This document shows, piece by piece, positions 35,077 to 45,187 of a stretch of DNA of 64,000 bases. The stretch is from positions 9,269 to 73,268 of the forward strand of contig JADJCX010000014.1 of the NCBI GenBank assembly GCA_016703005.1, read 5' to 3'. A program made the translations under genes and the position numbers. A model generated the notes under the pieces. The model was not told the DNA's origin and searched no databases. It saw nothing but the letters and a program-made list of their open reading frames with translations. Source of the DNA: Flavobacteriales bacterium. GTDB taxonomy: Bacteria; Bacteroidota; Bacteroidia; Flavobacteriales_F; PHOS-HE28. Every line of letters begins with the position of its first letter. Positions within the stretch are counted from its first letter, which is position 1.

Positions 35077-36162
35077 TCAGCCTAGGATAGGCTTCAGTGT
35101 TTGTTCGTGTTCGGCCAACCAAGCATGGCAATCGGCCAGCAGCTGGTCGATGTTGCGTTCCGGTCGCCAGCCGGTGGCTTCCGTGATGCGCGTGTTGTCG
35201 GTAACGTAGAGGCGTATGTCGGCCTCGCGATCCAGCGGTTCGCCGCCGATGTCCAATGTGTTGCCGGTGATGGCGGCGCACTTCGCGCTCAGTTCCTGCA
35301 ACGAAACGCTGTTGTCCAAGCCACCGCCCACGTTGAACGTGCGCGCGTGCATGGCGTCCATTGAGGCCACTTGGGCCACCACCAGGTCGAAAAGGTCGTC
35401 CACGTGCAGTACATCGCGCACTTGTTTTCCCGTTCCACCGAAGCCGAAGTACTTCAAGGGTTGTTTCCAGTGATGCCGCGCAAGCCAAAGCAGTATGAAG
35501 CCTTGATCGGTTTTCCCCATTTGCCAGGGCCCTGCGATCACTCCGCACCGATCGATCACGTAGCGGAAGCCGTGGATATGCGCATACTCCGCTACCAGCA
35601 GTTCGCTGGCCAGTTTGGTAGCGCCGTACAGGGAGCGCAGGCCCGTGAGCGGGAAGTCTTCCCCGATCCCGGCAGCGCTCGCACCGGGTATGCCGGTGTG
35701 GGCATCGATGGTGAAGCGCTGCGCCGTGCCTTCGGCTGCCAGGCGGTTCACCAAGTGCATCGGGTACACACGGCTGGTGGAAAGGAAAACGGTGTCGGCC
35801 TCGTCACGGGCGGCGAGGTTGAGGCAGTTGATGGTGCCCACCAGGTTCGTATCCGTTACATAGTGTGTAGGCGACCCATAACCCGCCATTACCGAGGGCT
35901 CGGCGCTGCACTCGATCATGAGGTCGATTTTCGGGAGCGCCGCCAGATCATTCGCATCGCGCACATCGCCATGAACGAATTCGATGCCGGCGCTGCGAAG
36001 TCGCGGGAGGTTCAATTCAGAGCCTCTGCGTTTCAGGTTGTCGAGGCAGATCACACGTCTCGACGGGTCGGCCGATTTCCATTTCAGGGCCATTGTCGAT
36101 CCCACGAAACCGGCACCACCCGTTATCAATACTGTGTGGTGGTCCTTTGTGCTGGCGCCCAT
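35077..36162 (-). CDS. NAD-dependent epimerase/dehydratase (CDP-paratose-epimerase-like)
   Basis: 361 residues from ATG 36162 (MGASTKDHHTVLITGGAGFV). Further upstream Mets sit before the promoter-like TATATTTG and are rejected. Extended SDR: TGGAGFVGSTMALKW, ICLDNLKRRGSELNLPRL, the catalytic LRSLYGATKLASELLVAEYA with intact YxxxK, GVIAGPWQMGKTDQGFILLW and FGGTGKQVRDVLHVDDLFDL. Probably epimerises or dehydrates a nucleotide sugar used by the adjoining glycosyltransferases. First gene of the minus-strand unit that runs to 31190. Confidence 0.8.
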   Translation of the reverse strand: MGASTKDHHTVLITGGAGFVGSTMALKWKSADPSRRVICLDNLKRRGSELNLPRLRSAGIEFVHGDVRDANDLAALPKIDLMIECSAEPSVMAGYGSPTHYVTDTNLVGTINCLNLAARDEADTVFLSTSRVYPMHLVNRLAAEGTAQRFTIDAHTGIPGASAAGIGEDFPLTGLRSLYGATKLASELLVAEYAHIHGFRYVIDRCGVIAGPWQMGKTDQGFILLWLARHHWKQPLKYFGFGGTGKQVRDVLHVDDLFDLVVAQVASMDAMHARTFNVGGGLDNSVSLQELSAKCAAITGNTLDIGGEPLDREADIRLYVTDNTRITEATGWRPERNIDQLLADCHAWLAEHEQTLKPILG

Positions 36163-36216
36163 ATGCTCTGCGTGGAATGATCGGTGGCCACGCTGTGCTT
36201 GCGCGGCAATGGCGGC

Positions 36217-36224
36217 CAAATATA
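36217..36224 (-). promoter_or_regulatory. Promoter -7 element for the epimerase operon
   Basis: TATATTTG on the minus strand, an exact TAnnTTTG match, 54 bases upstream of the ATG at 36162. No -33 TTG at the usual spacing. The rest of 36163-36460 shows no gene. Confidence 0.5.
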
Positions 36225-36460
36225 TCCGGGGGCGTTCGCTGTTGCTGTCGGACCATTGACGTGCCGGAAGCGTTCCGGTTGCGCCGGTCTTTGGAACGTG
36301 CACATCGGTTCAGGGCGGAATTCCGATCGGTAAGGACCGTTTTCAGACCTGGACCGCGACTGCCCTTCGTGCTTTCATCGTTTCTTCGGGACCCGAAGCA
36401 GCGTGTGTGCGACTGCGCCGTCGGAACCCGACCTCGACCCACCAGCTATCCCCGATCCCC

Positions 36461-37897
36461 ATGATCAAGACCTCTTACATGGGCGATATCGATATCGAGC
36501 CGTGGGAGTTCGCCTTGATCCCGATCTATCTGATCATCATCTTCCTGATCGCTTCGTCCATCAAGAACAGGAAGATCAAGCAGCACCCTGAGTATCGGTA
36601 CTATCTATTGGGCCTCTATGCCAAGATCTTCGGCGGGTTGGCTTTCGGCCTGATATACATCTTCTACTACGGCGGGGGGGATACCGTGAGTTACTACGAA
36701 AGCGGCCGCGCGTTGGTCAACCTGTTCTACAAGAACCCGGTCGATTATTTGCGGATGGAGTTCCTGCCGGTAAATGAGGATCTGTATGACGAAGTGCTCA
36801 GTTCCGAAACGGGATGGGTATCGAGCTGGTTGTACGGAGACCCCCGTTCGTACATGGTGATCCGCCTGATCAGCCCGTTGATGATCTTGGCGTTCCGAAG
36901 TTATTTCCTTACCACGATCCTGGTGTCCTGGGTCACTTACGAGGGATTGTGGCGACTGTACCTGATGTTCGTCCGGTACTACCCGCACCTGATGTCATCG
37001 CTCGCGATAGCCGTGCTCTTCATGCCGAGCACGGTATTCTGGGGCAGTGGCATCATGAAGGATCCCTTCACACTATCTGCGACAGGTCTGTTCGTTTCCC
37101 TGGTGGATCACGTGCTCGTTCGGCGGAACGTCAAGTTCAGGAGCATATTGGGCGGGCTGATCGCCGCTTGGCTCCTCATAGCCTTGAAGCCGTACATCAT
37201 CCTAGTGCTCTTTCCCGGTACCATGTACTGGGTTTTCAACCAGCGGATCAAACGGATCAAGAATGCGCTCGTCAAATTCGTATTGATACCCGTGGTTTTC
37301 GCCGGGCTTGGGGGATTGAGCCTTTGGGTGCTCAATTCGCTCAGTGGTTCGCTCGGCAAGTTCTCGCTGGATGAAGCGCTGAATACCGCGACCGTCACTT
37401 CCACTTACCTGCGCAGCGAGCAGGTCGGTGGTAACAATTTCAATATCGGGGAGTTCGAGACCACATGGCTGGGCGCTGCGGGAAAATTCGTTCCTGCTAC
37501 CATGGCGGGTCTTTACAGGCCGTATATGTGGGATGTCGCCAACATCGTTATGCTGTTCAGCGCGCTCGAGAATACTTTTTTGCTGCTCATGACCATTCGC
37601 TTACTATGGCGTACGAAGTTGGTCCGGTTGGGCCACGCAATTTTCGCTGACCCCTTGGTGGCATTCTCGCTTCTCTTCACGGTGTGCTTTGGTTTTATGA
37701 TCGGTATCACCACGTCGAACTTCGGTTCGCTGGTGCGGTTCAAGATCCCGATGCTGCCGTTCTTCGTTTCCGGGTTATACATCGCCTTGAAGATGTATTC
37801 ACTGCCGCCGAAGTCTAGAACGCGCTTACTGATGGCGCAGCGTGCAGCGCAAAGTGGTCCGCAAGCCGGGGTTGGCGCGGTGCACGATCCGACTTAG
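36461..37897 (+). CDS. Polytopic membrane protein, surface-polysaccharide context
   Basis: 478 residues from ATG 36461 (MIKTSYMGDIDIEPWEFALI). Many membrane segments (LIPIYLIIIFLIASSI, IFGGLAFGLIYIFYYGGG, FVLIPVVFAGLGGLSLWVL, LVAFSLLFTVCFGFMIG). The conserved loops YYGGGDTVSYYESGRALVNL and MPSTVFWGSGIMKDPFTLSA look like a family common in Bacteroidota glycan regions. Overall size and topology would fit a Wzy-like polymerase, but no diagnostic motif is visible. It converges with the next gene and overlaps it by four bases. Confidence 0.65.
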   Translation: MIKTSYMGDIDIEPWEFALIPIYLIIIFLIASSIKNRKIKQHPEYRYYLLGLYAKIFGGLAFGLIYIFYYGGGDTVSYYESGRALVNLFYKNPVDYLRMEFLPVNEDLYDEVLSSETGWVSSWLYGDPRSYMVIRLISPLMILAFRSYFLTTILVSWVTYEGLWRLYLMFVRYYPHLMSSLAIAVLFMPSTVFWGSGIMKDPFTLSATGLFVSLVDHVLVRRNVKFRSILGGLIAAWLLIALKPYIILVLFPGTMYWVFNQRIKRIKNALVKFVLIPVVFAGLGGLSLWVLNSLSGSLGKFSLDEALNTATVTSTYLRSEQVGGNNFNIGEFETTWLGAAGKFVPATMAGLYRPYMWDVANIVMLFSALENTFLLLMTIRLLWRTKLVRLGHAIFADPLVAFSLLFTVCFGFMIGITTSNFGSLVRFKIPMLPFFVSGLYIALKMYSLPPKSRTRLLMAQRAAQSGPQAGVGAVHDPT

Positions 37898-39068
37898 AAG
37901 AGCGTGTCGTAAACCGCCCGCGCCAGATCAAGTGTCTTGTATTTCCTCGCCAAGCCGGCGATCGCGACGCGGTGATCGGGATCGGCCAATATGCCCTGCA
38001 TTGTTTGCAAGGCCTCATCCAGCCCAGCAAGTCCAGCACCGAATACGCTGCCGCCGATGCCTTTGCGCAAAAGGCGATGATCATCAGCAACAAGATCGGT
38101 CATTAGGATGGGCAAGCCATTGGCCCAATACTCCCCGTTCTTTACGGGGCATTGGTACAACTTCACCGGTGCTGGCTTAATGGGGCTGAAGGCGATGTCC
38201 GAAGCGGACAAAAACGCGGGGACATCATTGTGCTGGGCACTGGTCACATGCAGCCGCTCCGGGTCTATGCCCACTTGCAGTGCCCGCTCCCTTATCCAAG
38301 CGTGATCCATGGGCGAAAGAATGACAATGTGCATACCCTTGAAATGGTCCATGCTGCGCTTGAACAGCTCGAACGCCTCACGGTCATAATAGAGGCCGCC
38401 GAATTTCCCCACGTAGATCCCCACCTTCTCGTCGGGACCGATCCCTAGTTGAGCGCGCATACGCACCCGGTCCTGCGGATCGAATTGAAAGCGTTCTATG
38501 TCCGTGATGGAGGGTATCACCGAAACGCGGTCGGCGGCCACGCCGCTTGCGATCAGGTCGTCGCGGTGATTGTGCGTTACCGTGATGATCCTGTGCGCAT
38601 GCTCGACTTGTCGGCGTTCGTACATCGAGAACACGCGGTACCTGAATCCGAACCTGGGCCACACACCGCATTCGGCCATGTATTCCGAATGGGGTTCGAA
38701 CGATTCCACCACGTACGGCATTCCGGTGGCCATGTGAACATCATGTGCGAACGAACCGGCCATCGAGCCTTTTGCGAAGATCATGTCATAGGCACCGGAA
38801 CGCGCCTCCGGATCAACTCCCGTCTTCCGTGCATCAGCAATTCCAATTTCGAAAGAGCACTGAACCCCAATCGCCTCAAGTGCAGAGGTCGATGCTCCAC
38901 GCCGGGCAGGTGGAAGGGTAGTTCCTCGAGCTTGTCGCGCGAGTTCTCGAACGTATAGAACGTGATCGTCGCATTCTTCTCCTTCACCAGCAGAGGGAAG
39001 TACGGAAAGATGGCCGAAGCGTTGAGGGGATCACCCAAACTCCAATAACTGATGTACAGGATCTTCAT
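37894..39068 (-). CDS. GT-B-type glycosyltransferase, one frameshift
   Basis: N-terminal part from 39068: MKILYISYWSLGDPLNASAI, then FHLPGVEHRPLHLRRLGF. C-terminal part: MIFAKGSMAGSFAHDVHMAT, FEPHSEYMAECGVW, VSVIPSITDIERFQF, KVGIYVGKFGGLYYDREAFE, and the donor-site region CPVKNGEYWANGLPILMTD. The frame breaks near 38815: a missing base in GAGTTGATCC would read EL.DPEARSGAYD and join the two halves into about 391 residues, normal for GT4-like enzymes. It overlaps the upstream GT2 stop (ATGA). I favour an indel error. Confidence 0.75.
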
Positions 39069-39880
39069 GGTTTTCGTGGTCGGCGCTCCAGCATGGCTTT
39101 CAGTGCCCGCAAGGGTTGGCCTCGTTTCAGATAGGAGCGCATCATGATGTTGCGCACCTTATTCCACATGGCCGCTAGAGCTCCCTCGTCGGGTGGGTCC
39201 GGCGCCTCCTGAAGTGCGCGCAGCACTCCCCGATAACCATCGTGCAGCCCATCGAGGTTCTGCATGGCGGAATCGTGACCTCTGCGGTAACGGAGCACCA
39301 CTTCAGTGGTGTAAGCGTAGCGGCCGTTGCGCGCCATGCTGAGCAAGAAGCAGAGGTCTTCCGCGTGGGTCAGCCGCGTATCGAAAGCATAGGCATGACC
39401 ATGCATCCGACGGATCATCCACGTAAGGCCGACAAAGCAAGCCGGACTTAGATCAAGCAATGGGCGGTAGGGTACGCCGGTGAAGGTCGGCTTCCATGTC
39501 CGCAATACGTGCTTCATGGAAACATCGGTGAGTTCAACGGTGCCATCGGCAAAATGCAGTTGCGGGTCGGCGAGCAGCAATGCGTGGCGGGCGCTCAGAC
39601 TCTTCGGGGGTAGAACATCGTCAGCGTCGAGAAAACAAAAGAAGTCACCGCGCATTCGCGCCAGCGCCATGTTGCGCGCAGCGCTTACCCCTTGCACCGG
39701 TTGATGCATAAGCTGAATGCGCGGGTCGGTGAACCCTTCTATCAACTGGACCGTTCCGTCGCGGCTGTTGTTGTCCACCACGATCAATTCCAGATCATGA
39801 TGTTCCTGGGCGAGTACGGAAGTGATCGCCTCCACAATATGACGCTCTGCGTTGTAAGCAGGCATGATGACCGATATCAT
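39065..39880 (-). CDS. Family 2 glycosyltransferase
   Basis: 271 residues from ATG 39880 (MISVIMPAYNAERHIVEAIT), which overlaps the previous gene's stop (ATGA). Motifs: VIMPAYNAERHI, LELIVVDNNSRDGTVQLIEG, then AARNMALARMRGDFFCFLDA with the DADD metal site, and LTHAEDLCFLLSMARNGRYA (the acceptor-side ED). An inverting GT-A enzyme; donor and acceptor unknown. Part of a three-gene coupled unit of transferases (41202 to 37894). Confidence 0.85.
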   Translation of the reverse strand: MISVIMPAYNAERHIVEAITSVLAQEHHDLELIVVDNNSRDGTVQLIEGFTDPRIQLMHQPVQGVSAARNMALARMRGDFFCFLDADDVLPPKSLSARHALLLADPQLHFADGTVELTDVSMKHVLRTWKPTFTGVPYRPLLDLSPACFVGLTWMIRRMHGHAYAFDTRLTHAEDLCFLLSMARNGRYAYTTEVVLRYRRGHDSAMQNLDGLHDGYRGVLRALQEAPDPPDEGALAAMWNKVRNIMMRSYLKRGQPLRALKAMLERRPRKP

Positions 39881-41202
39881 GACGCGCCTTTTTGCTGGAA
39901 TTCCATGAACCACTCCCTCAATTTGGCGGTCCAGATGCGCATCTGGTAAGCGTAGTTGAACCTGTTCAGTTCCGCTCGGTCCGGATCAATGCGCCATTCC
40001 GCGCCCGTGCGCCATTCGTTCAACCGAGTGGTGAGCAGCTCAGCCAGTTCCGTGGCGTTGGTTGTTACGGTCCCGGTACGTGTTCGTTGAACCACGTCAA
40101 CCGTAAGGTCGTTGCTTTTCACGCAGAGAATGATCGGTCTACCGGCGCCGAGGTACTCAAGGAACTTCACCGGCAACCAGCCATTGTTCAGGTCCATGGA
40201 AACGTTCAACAGGGCATCGGCATGTTGCTGCGCCATCAACGCATCCTCGCGCCCTGATCGTGGAAGGAATTGAATGACGCCGTTGACGCGACCGGCATCC
40301 TTCAGGCGTTGGAGCAGCGCGGAGTCGGCGCTCACTGCCCCGTGGAAGTCGAGGCGAAAGACCTGGTCAAGATCGGGGGCCGATGCACGAAGGATGTCAA
40401 TGGCATCCAGCACTGTGCCCCAATCCTGACCGTCATACAACCGACCCGTATAAACCAATGTGAATTTGTCGTTCCGGAAGTGCGGGACCGGTAAGAGCGA
40501 TGGATCGAAACCACCATGGACCATCAAACCACGTTCGACACCGGTGGCCCGCAAGGCATTCTCCAGGAATGGACCTGTCGCGGCTGTGATCGCGAATGCT
40601 TGCCCGGGCCATTTGCGCTCAGCGCGCCGCATCTTCCATGTTCGCAGCCGACCGGCCAGCCCAGTACCGTAGTTCGTTAAGCTGCCCATGCTCACCGAGC
40701 CGATATGCACGGTCCAAGGATCGCGGTAGTCCGCGATGAACATCGCTCCCCAGCGCTTAGCCAGCTGCGCAGCCAGGCGGAAGTGATACCAACTCGGGCA
40801 TGTTGCCAACACGATGTCATGCTTCCCGACAAGGGTTTCAACCTCGTGCGGTAACGTGTCCCAGCGGTCGAGGTGGCCTTCTGGCAAGATCAGATCCGCC
40901 AGAAGCCTCAGCGGCCCATGCCCGGGATATGAGTCCAATCGCTCATGGGCCCGAGCAAGGGCCCGTTGCAGAGCGTTGGTATCGCGTTGCACACTCTTCT
41001 TGCTTGCAGTATGAACGGCGATCCCCGTTACATCGGGCAACCACGCCTGAGATTCTACCGCTGATGTACTGAGCACCGAAACCCGATGTCCCTCGTCGGC
41101 CAGTTGCCTGGCCAAATAGTACGGTCGGCGAGCCCCGGTGCCATTCACAGGGGGAAATTGGTTGGACAGGATCAATACGCTGGGCCTCACCGTTGTCTTC
41201 AA
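39877..41202 (-). CDS. Family 4-like glycosyltransferase (GT-B)
   Basis: 441 residues. The N-terminal acceptor domain begins VLILSNQFPPVNGTGARRPY and YLARQLADEGHRVSVLST, and contains TCPSWYHFRLAAQLAKRWGA and FIADYRDPW. The C-terminal donor domain has FTLVYTGRLYDGQDWGTVLD, VIQFLPRSGREDALMAQQHA and DLNNGWLPVKFLEYLGAGRP. A retaining-type GT4 layout. First gene of a coupled glycosyltransferase trio, divergent from a membrane protein gene. Confidence 0.82.
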   Translation of the reverse strand: MKTTVRPSVLILSNQFPPVNGTGARRPYYLARQLADEGHRVSVLSTSAVESQAWLPDVTGIAVHTASKKSVQRDTNALQRALARAHERLDSYPGHGPLRLLADLILPEGHLDRWDTLPHEVETLVGKHDIVLATCPSWYHFRLAAQLAKRWGAMFIADYRDPWTVHIGSVSMGSLTNYGTGLAGRLRTWKMRRAERKWPGQAFAITAATGPFLENALRATGVERGLMVHGGFDPSLLPVPHFRNDKFTLVYTGRLYDGQDWGTVLDAIDILRASAPDLDQVFRLDFHGAVSADSALLQRLKDAGRVNGVIQFLPRSGREDALMAQQHADALLNVSMDLNNGWLPVKFLEYLGAGRPIILCVKSNDLTVDVVQRTRTGTVTTNATELAELLTTRLNEWRTGAEWRIDPDRAELNRFNYAYQMRIWTAKLREWFMEFQQKGAS

Positions 41203-41389
41203 TTGGCGGAACTGCTCCGCGTTGGAAGCCCGGCCCCGTCATCAGATCGCGCGAAGTAATGCAATGATGACATGGTCGAGGGTGATGATCGCCTCTATCC
41301 CGGTCGATGGCTGCGCGAACCGGGGTCAAGTGTATCAAGGGAGAACCCTTTCCTCTTGACCGACCTATTTTGTCGGACCAAATGCGCGT

Positions 41390-42853
41390 ATGAACCTGCA
41401 CGACCCTCTTCGTTGGCCATTCTGGAAGCACATGCTTTGGTTGTTGCCGGGGTTGTTCCTGAAAGCGCTCATCTTCCTGTACTTCGTGCACGATAGTGCT
41501 GGTGGTGAGCTTGTGGGCCGGTGGGCAGGGCATACGAGCGACACGTGGGAATATGTCGACCCCGTGGAAAGTCTGATCGCAGAAGGTGTGTTGGAGCCCG
41601 ACCACCGCATGCCCGGTTACACACCATTGTTGTTGTTGCTCCGTCAATTTCTTTCGGCCGGTGCATCGGCCGATGCGATCACACTCCTGCAATGGTTCTT
41701 CGCATGCTTGGCCACCTATGGTCTGGCGCTGGTGGTGTTGATGCTAGGGGCATCGTGGCGATGGTTTTTTGTTACGTATTTCCTCCTGATCTGGGCCTTG
41801 TTCCCAGCGCGGTTGGAGCTGGCCGTAATGACCGACTCGTTTTGCACCTCGGCCATCGGGTTGCATGTTGTGTTGATGTTGATCCATATCAAGTCCGGGC
41901 GGAAATGGTGTCTTCCAGCGGCAGGACTTTTCCTCACATGGGCGATCTTCTTGCGACCCATCTATGCACTTTTGATCCCGCTCGATTTTGGTGTGCTTCT
42001 CCTGCTGAGCGCCGTGCCATGGCGCGACAGGTTGTTCCGGGCGTTGCTTTTCGCGCTTCCTTGGCTGGTCATCGACGGTGCGTGGGTGATCCGCAACTAC
42101 AGCGTGCACCATGCCTTCCGGCCGCTCACGAACGGCACCTATAATGCGGGGTACAGTGCCTCATCGTACTGTGCTTTGATGCAGTTCGTGCAGGCGTATG
42201 GTGGCAATTACAATTTCTGGGACCCGACGAGTGACATGCGATGGTTCGGCATGCGCGAGCGCCGAGCCCCCGGCCAACCCCCGCTTGTCGACGCCTTTAG
42301 GGAACTTCCGACGTATGTGTACGCCTCGGATTACAACCGCGATAGTTTGCTGTTGGTGCGCGACGTGATGACGAGATTGAGCGATACGACGATCTCCAAG
42401 AGAGAAGAGGATAGCTTGACTGCCAGGGCTTGGAAATTGACCACGCGCTTCCGCATGTCGTTCGTCCGCGACCATCCGTTCCAGTTCCATGTGTCGTCCA
42501 AATTCAGGCTACTTGGCCACATGGTCATTCACTCCGGTAGCTCGGTCATCTTCAGTAGGCCCATGGCCCAATTGAGCTGGTGGGAGAAGGGGCTCAAACT
42601 GTGCCAGAGCGCGCTGTATTGGTTCGCTATCCTGTTCGGGCCGCTTGGCGCTGCTTGGTTGCTTTTGCGGGAAAGAAGAGACTTGTCCATGGTGCTATTG
42701 TCCTGCACCGTTCTCTACGGCCTTCTGATCCATCCAATGGTGATGAGGCTTTGCGAGATGCGTTATCTCGTCCCGACGTTCCCATTGACGATCGTTGTGG
42801 CGGTCATCGCCATCTGGTCTTGGTACCAGAGCCGCAAGAAGGCGATCGGTTGA
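41390..42853 (+). CDS. GT39-like polytopic membrane protein
   Basis: 487 residues with about ten membrane segments. The first periplasmic loop has HTSDTWEYVDPVESLIAEGV, then RMPGYTPLLLLLRQFLSAGA, the same layout (acidic pair after the first helix, then a P-G-Y motif) as the 31190 protein, so it is probably a GT-C-type transferase. Later loops carry NYSVHHAFRPLTNGTYN. Flanked by glycosyltransferases, and convergent with the FkbM-type methyltransferase. A palindrome CCGAC/GTCGG lies just upstream of the start. Confidence 0.65.
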   Translation: MNLHDPLRWPFWKHMLWLLPGLFLKALIFLYFVHDSAGGELVGRWAGHTSDTWEYVDPVESLIAEGVLEPDHRMPGYTPLLLLLRQFLSAGASADAITLLQWFFACLATYGLALVVLMLGASWRWFFVTYFLLIWALFPARLELAVMTDSFCTSAIGLHVVLMLIHIKSGRKWCLPAAGLFLTWAIFLRPIYALLIPLDFGVLLLLSAVPWRDRLFRALLFALPWLVIDGAWVIRNYSVHHAFRPLTNGTYNAGYSASSYCALMQFVQAYGGNYNFWDPTSDMRWFGMRERRAPGQPPLVDAFRELPTYVYASDYNRDSLLLVRDVMTRLSDTTISKREEDSLTARAWKLTTRFRMSFVRDHPFQFHVSSKFRLLGHMVIHSGSSVIFSRPMAQLSWWEKGLKLCQSALYWFAILFGPLGAAWLLLRERRDLSMVLLSCTVLYGLLIHPMVMRLCEMRYLVPTFPLTIVVAVIAIWSWYQSRKKAIG

Positions 42854-42868
42854 TCGCAGATTGAGCGT

Positions 42869-43645
42869 TCACGATCGTTTCTCAACGAGCGGAGCTCCGG
42901 AAGAAGTGATCCCCACGAACAAGGCGTTGGCCCTGCGCAACGCGGGTAACGCAGTTGATGCCTCGCGCGCCTGCTCGTACAGCCCGAACAAGTGATAGCC
43001 GAGAGGGTGCAGATGTGCGGCTATCCGCTCCAGCGGAACGTGGAACGTGTTGGACGGGTTCATGCCCACTTCCACTTCAATGAAGCGCACATGCTGATCG
43101 GCAAGAGTGGCCGATCCACCCAGCAGCACTTCCATATCGTTCCCTTCCGTGTCGATCTTCAGGTAATCGATGGATGTCACCTGGTTCCGCTTGCACCACT
43201 CGTCGAGCGTCATCACCTCGATGGTTTCCTTGCGGAAGGTGCCGCCGGCCAAATACGGATGCGGCGCACGTACCGAGTTCATATCGGAGTGCAGCGGGTC
43301 GGTGGTCACGTTCATTTCCATTTGTTCGTTAACCGATCCGAGCGCCGATCGATAGTGGTGGAATTGTTTACCGGAGGCAGTTCGTTGCAGTTGAGCGAAC
43401 GTAGCGGACACCGGCTCGAAACTGTGGATCTGCGCATGCTTGAAATGCGCACCGAACTCCACGGCCGACTGCCCGACATTGGCGCCTACGTCCAAAACGG
43501 TGCGGACTTGATCAGGGGGGCACAACATCGCCATATCGTGGAACTTGTCCAGGCCCAGCGGCGGATATTTACGGATGTACCAACCGGTGAGATGCTCGGC
43601 GGCTGATCGCAGGCGGGTGGCGAAACGCATTTTCTGTGAAGGCAA
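42869..43645 (-). CDS. FkbM family SAM-dependent methyltransferase
   Basis: 258 residues (an alternative start, MRFATRL, is five codons in). VRTVLDVGANVGQSAVEFGA is the SAM motif I, followed by AQIHSFEPVSATFAQLQRTA, then VMTLDEWCKRN and IDYLKIDTEGNDMEVLLGGS, the FkbM hallmark. It probably O-methylates a glycan residue. Last gene of the nonulosonate cassette direction, 54 bases after the putative transferase. Confidence 0.85.
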   Translation of the reverse strand: MPSQKMRFATRLRSAAEHLTGWYIRKYPPLGLDKFHDMAMLCPPDQVRTVLDVGANVGQSAVEFGAHFKHAQIHSFEPVSATFAQLQRTASGKQFHHYRSALGSVNEQMEMNVTTDPLHSDMNSVRAPHPYLAGGTFRKETIEVMTLDEWCKRNQVTSIDYLKIDTEGNDMEVLLGGSATLADQHVRFIEVEVGMNPSNTFHVPLERIAAHLHPLGYHLFGLYEQAREASTALPALRRANALFVGITSSGAPLVEKRS

Positions 43646-43699
43646 AGGTGTGGTATCGGGTTCAGTTGAGCAGAGCGAAGAAAGCGTCGTGGCGTCCTG

Positions 43700-45133
43700 T
43701 CACCGAGAGAGGGCTTCAAGGACCGTTGTGAGCCGTTGTTGCATGGTGCGCTTGTCCAGGACGCGCACCGGTGGTTTGCGATCCATGTTCATGGCTGCGG
43801 CCAACGCTTCGTCCGTGTTGGGTACTATCAGTGTGCCCGATGCGATCAGCTCCGGGTACAATCCGTTCGCCGATACATGGATCGCTATGGACGGAACGCC
43901 CATGATGGCCGCTTCGAGCACGGTGGAAGAGTATTGTGTAACGTGCAGGTCGCAATCCTTGAGCAGCGCAGCCAACGGTGTCCCCATGGCCTCATCGATC
44001 ACTACCTTATCCATCAAGCCGGCTTCCTGGATCCGCCAGGACACAGTCGCTGCCATGGTCGGCCTGTTCGGATGAGTGCGGATGATCCACTGAACGGTGG
44101 AAAGGGTTTTGGCGATCGTATCGAGCAGCCGGTCGGGCAAAATGTCCGTCAACGGTTGTGCTGTGAAAAGCACCCGCTTACGCCCATCGTTCTTCCAATG
44201 AACGGTCGCCGCCGATCTTGAAGTGGTTTCCAACCAGGGATCACCGAGCACGAGTGCTTGATGGGGTGTGTGTGCGGACCAACTGTTGATGTTGTCAGTG
44301 CTCGTCCGGTCCCAGCACCAGAACAAGCGGGGCATCATCGACCAACCCTCCGTCGGCACAGTGTGCCAACGCCCGTAGGCCAAATGCGCGGCCCCCTGCA
44401 CGCCATGCTGTAGATCCACGACGGGGATACTCAACGCGTTGCATGCGTGCACCAAGGCCATATGCTCAATGTTGTACCACGAAACAAGGAACACGCAACG
44501 TGGTTTGACCTTCTGCAGGATGCGTGTGTGAAAGCGGCTGTAGAACGTGAAATTGCGCAGCCGGTCCTCCAGGCTTGCGGCACGGAACGATGGATGCGCG
44601 ACCCTGACTTCCTCCAACAACGGCAACAGCCCTTGAACCTCTTGCGCGCGCGGAGCGCGCCCAAGCCAATGGATCATCGCATGGGCATTCAAGGATGGTG
44701 AAGCATCGAAGCGGTAGGCTCTTCCGAGTTCAGGGAAAGCCGTGGTTGATCCGCCGGCATGTTCCACGATGCACGTGCGCAAACCCAGGCTGGTCGCAGC
44801 TTCGAGTATCGGGTGCGCAAAACGGTCCACACGTTTGCCGCCGAGGTTCGTAAGCTGCACACTATGGGTGTTGAAGAGCAGATCCGCTTGTTGCAGGCGG
44901 TAACGCCCCAACGCGCCATGCACCAGCCCCTTTGTCAGGGCCGTTAGGCGTCCTGAGTTCGAATGCTTGGATCCCAGCACATGGTTACCGGGTGCAAGGT
45001 GCTCGGCCAGCAACTGCTCACCCACGCTCAAACGGATCACAGGCCAAACCCGCACACGGCCGAACAGCATGTTCTGTACATCGTGCCTTTTCTCCAGGTC
45101 GTTCAGGAAGGCTACGGCTTCGGCGTGCGTCAT
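43700..45133 (-). CDS. Putative glycan transferase, GT-B-like (paralogue 1 of a pair)
   Basis: 477 residues. Starts MTHAEAVAFLNDLEKRHDVQ. Middle: PRCVFLVSWYNIEHMALVHA, VVDLQHGVQGAAHLAYGRWH. C-terminal: VQWIIRTHPNRPTMAATV, then LKDCDLHVTQYSSTVLEAAI and MGVPSIAIHVSANGLYPELI, a UDP/CMP-type donor-site pattern as in capsule and epimerase-like GT-B enzymes. It is clearly homologous along its length to the gene at 52824-54242, and the two bracket the nonulosonate genes. I infer transfer of the nonulosonic acid to a glycan or protein; no family number can be assigned by eye. Confidence 0.6.
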   Translation of the reverse strand: MTHAEAVAFLNDLEKRHDVQNMLFGRVRVWPVIRLSVGEQLLAEHLAPGNHVLGSKHSNSGRLTALTKGLVHGALGRYRLQQADLLFNTHSVQLTNLGGKRVDRFAHPILEAATSLGLRTCIVEHAGGSTTAFPELGRAYRFDASPSLNAHAMIHWLGRAPRAQEVQGLLPLLEEVRVAHPSFRAASLEDRLRNFTFYSRFHTRILQKVKPRCVFLVSWYNIEHMALVHACNALSIPVVDLQHGVQGAAHLAYGRWHTVPTEGWSMMPRLFWCWDRTSTDNINSWSAHTPHQALVLGDPWLETTSRSAATVHWKNDGRKRVLFTAQPLTDILPDRLLDTIAKTLSTVQWIIRTHPNRPTMAATVSWRIQEAGLMDKVVIDEAMGTPLAALLKDCDLHVTQYSSTVLEAAIMGVPSIAIHVSANGLYPELIASGTLIVPNTDEALAAAMNMDRKPPVRVLDKRTMQQRLTTVLEALSR

Positions 45134-45187
45134 GCGAGTGGATCCTTACCGGGGCCATGCGACCCTTGGTGCTGTCTCCGTTGCGGT

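Noticed and set aside
34002..35090. A 362-codon plus-strand frame opposite the epimerase
   Set aside because: Antisense shadow; the minus strand encodes an SDR with intact NAD site.
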